In this document: positions 29,703 to 37,624 of the stretch, piece after piece
Layout of the letters: every line of letters starts with the position of its first letter
How positions within the stretch are numbered: the first letter of the stretch is position 1
Source of the DNA: CAZVYN01 sp964631125
Lineage (GTDB): Bacteria; Eisenbacteria; RBG-16-71-46; CAIMUX01
Length of the DNA stretch: 64,000 nt
Assembly: GCA_964631125.1 (NCBI GenBank)
Contig: CAZVYN010000005.1
Span: 39,549 to 103,548, forward strand
Direction of reading: 5' to 3'
Program-made: the position numbers and the translations under genes
The notes under the pieces: generated by a model
Seen by the model: only the letters and a program-made list of their open reading frames with translations
Told to the model about the DNA's origin: nothing
Databases searched by the model: none

Positions 29703-30319
29703 CTAGCTCCCCTGAATCAGCAACACTCGGTACCTCCGCAGCAGCGCGGGCAACTCTGGAGCCTCTGCCAGCGGCATCCCGGAGACCAGTTCGAGTTTGA
29801 AGAGCGCCCTGTCGTAGATGGCGACGCTCGTGTCCTGACTCCGGAGGCGGGAGGACCAGGCGATCCCGTCGGGACCGTCCGGGTGGGAGTGAATGGCGGC
29901 CGACCACTCACGCGCCAGGGTCTGATTCGAACCGAACGCTAGTTCGTGGGGATACCCATGCGGACAACGCCTGGTCCGCGCAGGTCCACGAGCCTCAGCT
30001 CCGCTCTGGATCGGATCAGCGAATGGGTTCTGGAGCGGATCTCGCCGAGATCGACAGGCACGTCTCCGACGACTCCGTTGCGCGCGTCCCGCAGAACGAC
30101 CTCGAGAAAGCCGACCTCCAGTGAAGTCCCGAGATAGAGCACCTGGTACCTCGCTGAGTCACCGGACGACAGCGGATCGCTGAATCGGGTGGGGTGCACA
30201 CCCGGATCGAGCGGACCGAACTTCGTGCGGTGGATGCGGTGGAACTCCCGTCCCGCCTCGACGCGCCACCAGTCGAGCTCGACCGAGGGGAAGGACTCCG
30301 ACGAGCCACGGGATTTCAC
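29703..30319 (-). pseudogene. RES-domain toxin, interrupted by a one-base frameshift
   Basis: The first part (30319 to stop at 29939, 126 aa) has the RES pattern FHRIHRTKFGPLDPG, RFSDP, YLGTSLEVGFLEVVLRD and LRLVDLRGPGVVRMG. After MGIP the frame hits a stop, but the next frame continues with HELAFGSNQTLAREWSAAIH, then DGIAWSSRLRSQDTSVAIYD, and ends at 29703, exactly the missing C-terminal half. Adding one C to the minus-strand CCCC run at 29948-29951 restores a 205-residue RES protein of normal length. RES toxins deplete NAD+. It overlaps the antitoxin gene by 4 bases. It may be a decayed toxin, a sequencing error in the homopolymer, or a slippage site. Confidence 0.85.
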
Positions 30320-31035
30320 CCCGGCACGCCGCGCGCGACCGATTCCGCGACGTTCAACACGTCGTCGGTGCGTCCGGCATGCAGCGCCTGCCGCGCGGTG
30401 AGCTCGCCGAGCTCGGGATGGTGCTGCACCAGGAAGCGATAAACGGCCCAGGGATGGTCACCGAGGACCTCGAACAAGAGAGGGATGACGTCGAAGGGTG
30501 CGCCGTTCGGGTCGAGCTGCCAGCGGGGATACTTGTAGCCTCGGAGCGGACCCTTCAACCCGAGCAAGCGATGCGTCCGGCGCCAATTGTTGATCGTCGC
30601 CCGATTCGTCCCGACGAGGTCGGCCAATGCGTCGGCGGTCAGCATTTCCGCGTCGGCGAGGATCCGCCTTGCCGACGAGGCGCCTCGCTCCAGCGCCTCC
30701 GCGAACGCGGGTGTTCGCTCAGCAGACGCGGAAGTCGAGGACGGCACCGGGGTAGCGAGCGACTCTGCCGAGATCGTGGGAGTCCCCGACGGAGAGACCG
30801 TCACGACATAGCGAACCGAGCGTTTCGCCTTCACGCTCGCGTCGACAGCCTTTGCATACGCAACGAGCACGCGTTTCGCGCCGGCCGGCTTCCTCCGCAC
30901 GGTCTCCCCGTACTCGGCGGCCAGCTCGACAGCCACGTTCATCGCTGAGCGCCTCACCACGGGCTTGTTCGTAGTCTTTTTGGCCTGCTTTGTCGTGACT
31001 CGTGAGGACACCGTCGCCTCCCCGACATCGAGCAC
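30316..31035 (-). CDS. Xre/MbcA/ParS-type antitoxin of the RES toxin
   Basis: The 239-residue protein precedes the RES toxin and overlaps it by ATGA. The middle region (LADLVGTNRATINNWRRTHR) is a helix-turn-helix, and the C-terminus (PFDVIPLLFEVLGDHPWAVY, then LVQHHPELGELTARQALHAG) matches the DUF2384-type toxin-binding domain of antitoxins paired with RES. The N-terminal 110 residues are basic with a Ser/Thr/Pro linker and may bind DNA or be non-conserved. It should neutralise RES and autoregulate. The start at 31035 is uncertain because an ATG near MNVAVELAAEYG is also possible. Confidence 0.82.
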   Translation of the reverse strand: MLDVGEATVSSRVTTKQAKKTTNKPVVRRSAMNVAVELAAEYGETVRRKPAGAKRVLVAYAKAVDASVKAKRSVRYVVTVSPSGTPTISAESLATPVPSSTSASAERTPAFAEALERGASSARRILADAEMLTADALADLVGTNRATINNWRRTHRLLGLKGPLRGYKYPRWQLDPNGAPFDVIPLLFEVLGDHPWAVYRFLVQHHPELGELTARQALHAGRTDDVLNVAESVARGVPG

Positions 31036-31501
31036 CAGAACGTAAGACCCGTGCCGCCGATGGCGCTCGTCATCGGTCGCAGGGACTCCCCACGGGTGAA
31101 GCGTACGGGGTGGTCGTAAAACTCGTCAACTTCGTAATGTTTGTGTGCCTTGGGGAGGCTGGGGGGAGGATCGAGAACGGCTCCCGTTTTCGGTCGATCG
31201 GTCAGCTCCGACAGCGAGAACTGTCCTTCACCCGCCGTAGGCCGCGCAGTTGTCGAGAGGTCGCACGATGGATTCCCGTTGTAGCGTCCCCAGGTTCGCA
31301 TGTTGTCATCTCCCGCGATGCCTGCGAGGCCCGCGAAACCCGGCGGCTGGAGGGCGCATTCCCACGACGGGGTCGGCTCGCCCCGACGTCGACCGTATCA
31401 GAGGGTGACCCACGCGTGCCGTGCTCTCGCTTCACGCGGCACTCGGCACTCGGCATGTCGACAGTAGCGACAGAGACCGCCAACCCCGCGAGGTAGAAAC
31501 G
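31036..31501. other. intergenic region between divergent antitoxin and FG-GAP genes
   Basis: No gene is recognised in 466 bases. On the minus strand TTGACG (read from 31129 to 31124) followed about 18 bases on by TACGCT could be the antitoxin promoter. The FG-GAP gene has AGGTAG ahead of its ATG at 31502. Confidence 0.3.
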
Positions 31502-32683
31502 ATGCGACCACCGACCGGCCGGCACCTCAGGCGCGCCATCGCAGCGACCCTACTCCTGATGACCGCGACGTTCGTCTCCGCAACCACGCTAGTTCATGCG
31601 CAACTCGACGCGGTGCGAGACCCGCAGCCCGCCGAGCCGCTGACGGGTTCCTCCTATCCGAGCAACGATCGAGTAGTCATCGTCCTCAAGGAAGGAGTGG
31701 ACCTGCTGCCGGAGGACTACTCCCGCGACGGGATGGCGCTTCGACACCTCCCCGGCTTCGAATCGCTCGCCGATCGGTTCGACGTATCCCAGTTGCGCGC
31801 CCTGTTCCCACACAAGGATCGCGGACCCGAGTGGGAGCCGCTCAACCGTACGTTCCTCGTGAAGCTCCGTCCAGGAACAGCCGAACAGGCCGCCGCGCTC
31901 TACTCGGTCCTTCCCGCCGTCGAGTCCGCCTTCCCCGACCTCGTCGGGTCCTTGGCCTTCGTGCCCAACGGCGCCGGCTTGGACAATGGACGTGCCTGGG
32001 TGTACTCGGGAGCGAACGGCAGCGTACTGCTCAGCGTGGTCGGAGACCCGGGCCACGAAAACTTCCGGTCGGGCCGACCTGCTGGAGACTTCGATGCCGA
32101 CGGCCACGTGGACTTCATCGTGGGCGCGGATCTCGCTGACAGTGTTTCGCAGTCCGCGGGGAAGTCATACGTCTTCTCGGGGGCCGACGGCTCCCGCATT
32201 GCGGTGTTCACGGGGAGTTCCCCTGGAGACCGCTTCGGTCAGGGTGTCGGCGTGGGCGACGTGAACGGAGACGGTGGACAGGATCTCGCCATCGCTGCGC
32301 TCTATGACGACAACACCGGAACTGACGCTGGAAGCGTTCGCATCGTGCTCGGCGCGGTACCGCCTTCCTCTTCGGCGCCTGGCATCGACGTAGTCGATCT
32401 GTCAACGCAGGTGTGGATCGGCGAACCCAGACCGAATCCGACAACCGGCGCCGTGAATTTTCAGATGTCGCTGCCTCGAACGGAAGCTGTGGCGGTTGTG
32501 GTCTACGACGTTGCGGGACGCGCGGTGCGCGAGATCATCCGCTCCTCGCGGCCCGCAGGCGTGCTCGACCTTTCGTGGGACGGCCGCGATGAACATGGCC
32601 GCCCGGTCGCCTCCGGACTCTATCTCTACTCGATCGAGGTCGGCGACGAACGCACCGTCCGACGGGGAGTCCACCTGCGCTGA
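31502..32683 (+). CDS. exported FG-GAP repeat protein with C-terminal FlgD/T9SS-like sorting domain
   Basis: The 393-residue protein has a signal peptide (AIAATLLLMTATFVSATTLVHA), a region resembling a protease-inhibitor-like prodomain (KEGVDLLPEDYSR), two FG-GAP beta-propeller units (GDFDADGHVDFIVGA; GVGDVNGDGGQDLAIAAL) and an 80-residue C-terminal domain. The last starts PRPNPTTGAVNFQMSLP and ends GLYLYSIEVGDERTVRRGVHL. That tail is the FlgD-Ig/T9SS type A-like module seen on secreted proteins of FCB-type bacteria. With only two repeats it cannot close a propeller alone. It converges with the acyl-CoA dehydrogenase gene 27 bases on. Confidence 0.82.
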   Translation: MRPPTGRHLRRAIAATLLLMTATFVSATTLVHAQLDAVRDPQPAEPLTGSSYPSNDRVVIVLKEGVDLLPEDYSRDGMALRHLPGFESLADRFDVSQLRALFPHKDRGPEWEPLNRTFLVKLRPGTAEQAAALYSVLPAVESAFPDLVGSLAFVPNGAGLDNGRAWVYSGANGSVLLSVVGDPGHENFRSGRPAGDFDADGHVDFIVGADLADSVSQSAGKSYVFSGADGSRIAVFTGSSPGDRFGQGVGVGDVNGDGGQDLAIAALYDDNTGTDAGSVRIVLGAVPPSSSAPGIDVVDLSTQVWIGEPRPNPTTGAVNFQMSLPRTEAVAVVVYDVAGRAVREIIRSSRPAGVLDLSWDGRDEHGRPVASGLYLYSIEVGDERTVRRGVHLR

Positions 32684-32709
32684 TCGACTCGTGAGCTGGC
32701 CTCGAGCGA

Positions 32710-33867
32710 TCAGAACGCCGCCACGCCGGTCAGTTCGCGAGCGACCGCGAGTTCGTGGATGGTCTCGGTGCCCTCATAGGTGATCACGCTCTCGAGGTTC
32801 ATGGCGTGGCGCATAGGGGAGTACTCGATCGTGATGCCGCCGGCGCCGAGGATGTCGCGCGCGTCACGCGCGATGTCCAAACCCATGCGGACGTTGTTCC
32901 ACTTGGCCAACGAGACCTGGGTGGGGTGCATCTTACCGAGATCCTTGAGACGGCCGAGTTGGAGAGAGAGCAATTGCGCCGTCGTGATACGGCGCGACAT
33001 GTCCGCGAGGCGCCGCTGGATCGTCTGCGTGTGTGAGAGCGGACGTCCGAAGAGGACGCGCGTCTGCGAGAAGTCGAGCGCTTGCTTCAGGCAGTCGATG
33101 GCGGCGCCGATCGCGCCCCAGGTGATGCCGTAGCGGGCCTGCGTGAGACAGGAGAGCGGACCCTTGAGTCCGGCCGCGCCGGGCAAGCGGTTCGCATCCG
33201 GCACGCGCACATGGTCGAAGAAGAGTTCGGACGTGATCGATGCGCGCAGCGAGTACTTCTTCAGGATGTCGCGCGTCGTGTAGCCCTTCATCCCTTTCTC
33301 GACCATGAATCCGCGCACGCCGTCGTCGGTCATCGCCCAGACGATGGCCATGTCGGCGATCGACCCGTTGGTGATCCACATCTTGGCGCCGTTGATGACC
33401 CAGTCGGCCCCGTCCTTCTTGGCGTGCGTCTTCATCGTGCCGGGATCGGAACCGCCGTCGGGCTCGGTCAGCCCGAAGCAGCCGAGGATCTTTCCTGCGG
33501 CCATGCCCGGTAGCCAGCGCTGCTTCTGTTCTTCGCTGCCGAAGGCGTGGATCGGATACATACAGAGGCTGCCCTGCACCGAGACGAAGCTGCGCAGCCC
33601 GCTGTCACCACGCTCCAACTCCTGACAGACGAGCCCGTAGGCGACGTTGCTCAGGCCGGCGCATCCATAGTCTTGGAGGTTGCAGCCGAGCAGCCCGAGG
33701 TCGGCGATCTCGGGAACGAGTTCGCTCGGGAACCGGTGCTCGTCGAAGGCCTGGCCGATGATCGGCATGACGCGGTCGTCGACCCAGCGCCCAACCGTGG
33801 TCTGAACCTGGGCCTCCTCCTCGGTCAGGAGGGAGCGAACGTCATAGAAATCGAAAGGGGATGGCAT
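32710..33867 (-). CDS. acyl-CoA dehydrogenase, glutaryl-CoA dehydrogenase type
   Basis: The 385-residue flavoprotein has GCAGLSNVAYGLVCQELERG, FGLTEPDGGSDPGTMKT (FAD/substrate loop), KMWITNGSIADMAIVWA and the C-terminal YEGTETIHELAVARELTG, in which the first Glu is the catalytic base position of the GcdH group. It would oxidise and decarboxylate glutaryl-CoA to crotonyl-CoA or act on a related short acyl-CoA, passing electrons to ETF. No ETF or beta-oxidation partners are adjacent. The gene is complete and of normal length. Confidence 0.9.
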   Translation of the reverse strand: MPSPFDFYDVRSLLTEEEAQVQTTVGRWVDDRVMPIIGQAFDEHRFPSELVPEIADLGLLGCNLQDYGCAGLSNVAYGLVCQELERGDSGLRSFVSVQGSLCMYPIHAFGSEEQKQRWLPGMAAGKILGCFGLTEPDGGSDPGTMKTHAKKDGADWVINGAKMWITNGSIADMAIVWAMTDDGVRGFMVEKGMKGYTTRDILKKYSLRASITSELFFDHVRVPDANRLPGAAGLKGPLSCLTQARYGITWGAIGAAIDCLKQALDFSQTRVLFGRPLSHTQTIQRRLADMSRRITTAQLLSLQLGRLKDLGKMHPTQVSLAKWNNVRMGLDIARDARDILGAGGITIEYSPMRHAMNLESVITYEGTETIHELAVARELTGVAAF

Positions 33868-34109
33868 GATCGAGGTCTCCGGTTCGGTGCTGGGATCCGA
33901 CGCGAGCGCGCAGGATAGCTGAACCGCGGGCTGCCGAGTGCGGCCAGTGAATCAGGCGCGCCCGAGAATGTTTCAACCCTGACGGTTGACCTCCTCCCCC
34001 GTGGCGTGGTCCAATTTCTCAACAGTTTTACGGCTTGATGGATTCACCTCCGCCCCTGGCTTGAATCGATCTGCCCGGTCGGTCTTCCCATCCAAGACGG
34101 GGGCGTTCC

Positions 34110-36812
34110 ATGTCCACGATCGCGCGGAGGTCCCTCGCGAGGATCCTCCCCGTCTCTGCGGGGCTACTGCTGGCCTCCGCGCTTCCGGCTCTGGCGAAGC
34201 CGACCTATCGCGTCTCGTTCTTCAATGCGTATCCCACCGTTGTCGGATCGCGGCTGGACGACGTCCCGTCGATCTCGAACCATTGCGGCGTCTGCCACTT
34301 CGAGTTCACCGGAGGGGGACCACGCAATCCGTACGGGCAGGCGGTCGGGGCCGCTCTGCCGGGCTACCCGAACAACGACGCCGGTCGCCAGCTCGCCATT
34401 CACAGCATCGAAGGAGCCGATTCGGACGGGGACGGCTTCAGCAATCTGGTCGAGATCACCGACCTGGCCAACTACACCAACACTCCGACCTTTCCCGGCC
34501 TGACGGTGGGAAATGTCGGCTCGACCGCCAGCGTCGATCCGGGCGACATCGCGGGATACCTCACGCCGACGAGTAGCAGCGACCCGGAGCCACCGGTCGT
34601 TTCGGTCGTCTCGCCGAACGGGCTCGAAGCCTGGACTGCGCAGTCGCTGGAGTCGATTCAATGGGTGGCCAGCGACAACGTCGGAGTTGCCGCCATCGAC
34701 CTCTACTACCGTGACAGCGAGGCCGGTCCCTGGGTCCAGATCGCGAGGGACCTCTTCAACAGCGGCTCTTTCCCTTGGCATGTTCACAACACTCCGACCG
34801 GCACCGCCCGAGTGCGGGTAGTCGCCCGCGACGCCGCCCAAAACGCGGCTGAAGCCCAGGGCGCGGGGACCTTCACGATCGGGAACAAGCCCGGTGGAGT
34901 AATCGGCTCCACTCTGCGGGACTTCGAGTTGGCGGGTTCGCAACCGTTCGGATCCGGCTACTTCCAAGACCGATCGACCTGCGCGGGCTGCCATGGCGGC
35001 TACGACCCTGCGGTCGAGCCGGACCATCTCTTTTCTGGCAGCATGATGGCTCACGCCGCGCGCGACCCGCTCTTTGAAGCCTGCCTGGCGATCACCGAGC
35101 AGAATGCGCCGGGATCAGGGGACTTCTGTATCCGCTGCCACTCGCCGGGAGGCTGGTTGTCCGGCCATAGCAACCCGAACGACGGATCGGCGCTCGATGC
35201 GCTCGACCGCAAGGGGGTCTCCTGCGACGCCTGTCACCGCTTGGTGGATCCAGAGTATGACCCGGGGACGGACCCGGCCGTCGACGAGCCGATCTTGCAG
35301 GCGCTGGCGGTCGTCCCCACGGACTTCGGAAATGGAGAGTATGTGGTCGATCCGGTCGCCCGCAGACGCGGCCCCTTCTCCGATGCCGACGCCCCCCACG
35401 CCATCCTGACCTCGCCGTTCCATCGTTCGAGCGCCCTTTGCGGGACCTGCCATGAGGTCTCGAATCCGATGTTCGTTCGGACGGGTGATCGCGACTACGC
35501 GCTCCAGGCGCTCGATCAGCCGGTGGTCGACGATTCCCCCGAGGTGCTGCTCCCGCTCGAACGCACCTACAGCGAGTGGAAGGCGAGCAGCTTCAACTCG
35601 ACTCCCGGGGTCTACGCGCCGGAGTTCGCGGGCAACAAGCCGGACGGTTTCGTCTCGACCTGTCAGGACTGCCATATGCGCGACGCTTCGGGCGCGGGAT
35701 GCAACGACATCGACGCCATTACCCGTGAGGACCTGCCGCTCCACGATCTCACCGGAGGAAACACCTGGGTGCCGGGGCTGATCGCACAGCTCTATCCGGG
35801 CGAAGTGGACGCTGACGCCTTGGCCGCTGGCGCCGAACGCGCGCGCCAGATGCTACAGAAGTCAGCGCTCCTCGATGTCGTGACCGCGGCGCAAGGCGAC
35901 AGTTTCGTCGCCACGGTCACCGTGACGAATCGAACCGGCCACAAGCTGCCGACCGGGTATCCAGAGGGACGCCGGATGTGGCTCCATGTCGTGGCGCGGG
36001 GCCTGAACAACGGGGTCGTCTACGAATCGGGGGCCTACGAGAGCGCGACGGGCGTGCTGCTGCTCGACGACGACTGCGTCATCTACGAGGCGAAAATGGG
36101 AGTTTCCGAAGGGGTGTCGCAACTCACAGGTCTGTCCGTTGGCGAGACGTTTCACTTCGCGCTGAACGACACCCTGCTCAAGGACAACCGGATTCCGCCG
36201 CTTGGGTTCAGCAACGCGACGTTCGCGGCGTTCGGGGGGCAACCGATCGAGTCCGGGGGGCCCGTCCCGCGCTACTCCGACGGCCAGAACTGGGATGCGT
36301 CGACCTTCCGCCTCCCCTCGAGCGCTCGAGAAGTGGTCGCCACGCTGTACTACCAGACGACGACAAAGGAGTACGTGGAGTTCCTACGTGACGAGAACAC
36401 CACCAACTCGGCGGGTCAGACGCTGTTCGATCTGTGGGAAGCGAACGGGCGAGCGGCGCCCGTGCCGATGGCGGCCGACTCCACCTACACGACGACGGTG
36501 GAGGTGGCCGAGGATCCTCTCTCGGAGACGATTCGGATGGTTGCGATGCTCCAGGCGGGGCCCAACCCATTCCGTGACGCGGTGCGGATCGTCCTCTCGC
36601 TGCCCCGCCCGGCCCCCGCGAAGCTCGAACTCTTCGATCTCCAGGGACGCCGCTTGCTGTCGCGCGACCTTGGTGTGGTTGCGCCTGGGGGACGGGTCAT
36701 CGAGTGGGACGGCCGGGATGACGCTGGGCGTGACGCGGGCGCTGGCGTCTTCTTCGCCCGAGTCGTCGCGGACGGCGATGAACTCACGAGGCGGATCGTG
36801 CGCCTGAGGTAG
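34110..36812 (+). CDS. exported multihaem cytochrome-like protein (six CxxCH) with sorting tail
   Basis: The 900-residue protein has a signal peptide (LARILPVSAGLLLASALPALA) and six CxxCH haem-c motifs: CGVCH, CAGCH, CIRCH, CDACH, CGTCH and CQDCH. The first lies alone near residue 58 and the rest lie across residues 290-530. Between them is an Ig-like segment (VVSVVSPNGLEAWTAQSLES), and after them a beta domain (VTVTNRTGHKLPTGYPEGRR). The last 80 residues (AGPNPFRDAVRIVLSLPRPA ... RVVADGDELTRRIVRLR) form the FlgD/T9SS-like tail. It is probably a surface or periplasmic electron carrier; the electron partner is unknown. No maturation genes are near. Confidence 0.82.
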   Translation: MSTIARRSLARILPVSAGLLLASALPALAKPTYRVSFFNAYPTVVGSRLDDVPSISNHCGVCHFEFTGGGPRNPYGQAVGAALPGYPNNDAGRQLAIHSIEGADSDGDGFSNLVEITDLANYTNTPTFPGLTVGNVGSTASVDPGDIAGYLTPTSSSDPEPPVVSVVSPNGLEAWTAQSLESIQWVASDNVGVAAIDLYYRDSEAGPWVQIARDLFNSGSFPWHVHNTPTGTARVRVVARDAAQNAAEAQGAGTFTIGNKPGGVIGSTLRDFELAGSQPFGSGYFQDRSTCAGCHGGYDPAVEPDHLFSGSMMAHAARDPLFEACLAITEQNAPGSGDFCIRCHSPGGWLSGHSNPNDGSALDALDRKGVSCDACHRLVDPEYDPGTDPAVDEPILQALAVVPTDFGNGEYVVDPVARRRGPFSDADAPHAILTSPFHRSSALCGTCHEVSNPMFVRTGDRDYALQALDQPVVDDSPEVLLPLERTYSEWKASSFNSTPGVYAPEFAGNKPDGFVSTCQDCHMRDASGAGCNDIDAITREDLPLHDLTGGNTWVPGLIAQLYPGEVDADALAAGAERARQMLQKSALLDVVTAAQGDSFVATVTVTNRTGHKLPTGYPEGRRMWLHVVARGLNNGVVYESGAYESATGVLLLDDDCVIYEAKMGVSEGVSQLTGLSVGETFHFALNDTLLKDNRIPPLGFSNATFAAFGGQPIESGGPVPRYSDGQNWDASTFRLPSSAREVVATLYYQTTTKEYVEFLRDENTTNSAGQTLFDLWEANGRAAPVPMAADSTYTTTVEVAEDPLSETIRMVAMLQAGPNPFRDAVRIVLSLPRPAPAKLELFDLQGRRLLSRDLGVVAPGGRVIEWDGRDDAGRDAGAGVFFARVVADGDELTRRIVRLR

Positions 36813-37195
36813 TCATCGAACGCGCGCGACGCCCGCGTTGACACATCCGGGGAACACTCCTAACCTCTCCTTACTCTCTGGTCCTGGCTGGATGGTATCG
36901 CAGGCAGCGGCCGCGACCTCGGTGGGCGACAGGTTTCCAGAGAGCAAGATCGCACCACACGAGACGGCCACTCCGCACGGTCAACTCCTTGCGTCCTGGA
37001 CTCGCCTCGAGGAGTTCGAAACCTTCCCCCCCCACGCGGCTCTCGCACCCACGGGCGCGTGTTGCCGCTCGTCGAAACGCCCATTACCTGTTCGCTGTTC
37101 TCGCGCAAGCGAGAGCGACCTGCCTCGTCACACGACACGTCATGTGTCGTTCGGGAACCAGACCCTCGTAACCAATTTATCGAAGGGACGCGGCC
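36813..37195. other. 383-base intergenic region with a dyad
   Basis: No gene is seen. TTGACA at 36838-36843 has only a weak -10 after 17 bases. A dyad, ACGACAC-N5-GTGTCGT, lies at 37132-37150, about 45 bases before the next start codon, and could be an operator. Confidence 0.35.
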
Positions 37196-37609
37196 ATGAA
37201 TCCTTCGACCTCTGACCTCACCACCTGCCCCCGCGCGGGAAATTCTTCCCTCGAATCCAACGCGAGCGTTCAGCGGAGTTCGACACGAACCTGTGCGCTG
37301 CTCGCGATCATAGCGACGCTCTTTCTCGCGCTGAGCGCGGGTTCGAGTTGGGCCCGTCCCCAAGTTGCGGTTCCTACGCAGGGCCTCGGAGATGGGACGC
37401 CCTATGAAGAGCCTGAATACGCCCCGACCGACCCCACGAACGAAGGGGACCAGGGCGACGATCCGGATGGCGGCAAACACGAAGAGCCGGACGGCCCGCC
37501 AATCGACCAGGAAGACAGCATCCAGCAGCCGGGGAGCGGCCTCGGTTCGATGGTCTGGCGTCGATTCGAGGCGGAACTCTTCCGCGTGTTGTACTGGGTC
37601 AGGCACTGA
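37196..37609 (+). CDS. small exported acidic protein, unknown function
   Basis: The 137-residue product has a hydrophobic stretch (ALLAIIATLFLALSAGSSWA, about residues 35-54) that could be a signal peptide with a long n-region. A strongly acidic, proline- and glycine-rich segment follows (EEPEYAPTDPTNEGDQGDDP), then a short amphipathic end (VWRRFEAELFRVLYWVRH). AAGGGA precedes the ATG. It lies 15 bases upstream of the TPR/AAA protein gene, so the two are probably co-expressed. No family recognised. Confidence 0.6.
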   Translation: MNPSTSDLTTCPRAGNSSLESNASVQRSSTRTCALLAIIATLFLALSAGSSWARPQVAVPTQGLGDGTPYEEPEYAPTDPTNEGDQGDDPDGGKHEEPDGPPIDQEDSIQQPGSGLGSMVWRRFEAELFRVLYWVRH

Positions 37610-37624
37610 GCGGGGGTTTCAATC

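Noticed and set aside
36838..36866. TTGACA promoter-like site after the cytochrome gene
   Set aside because: The -10 (TAACCT) matches only half of consensus and it is about 330 bases from the next gene.
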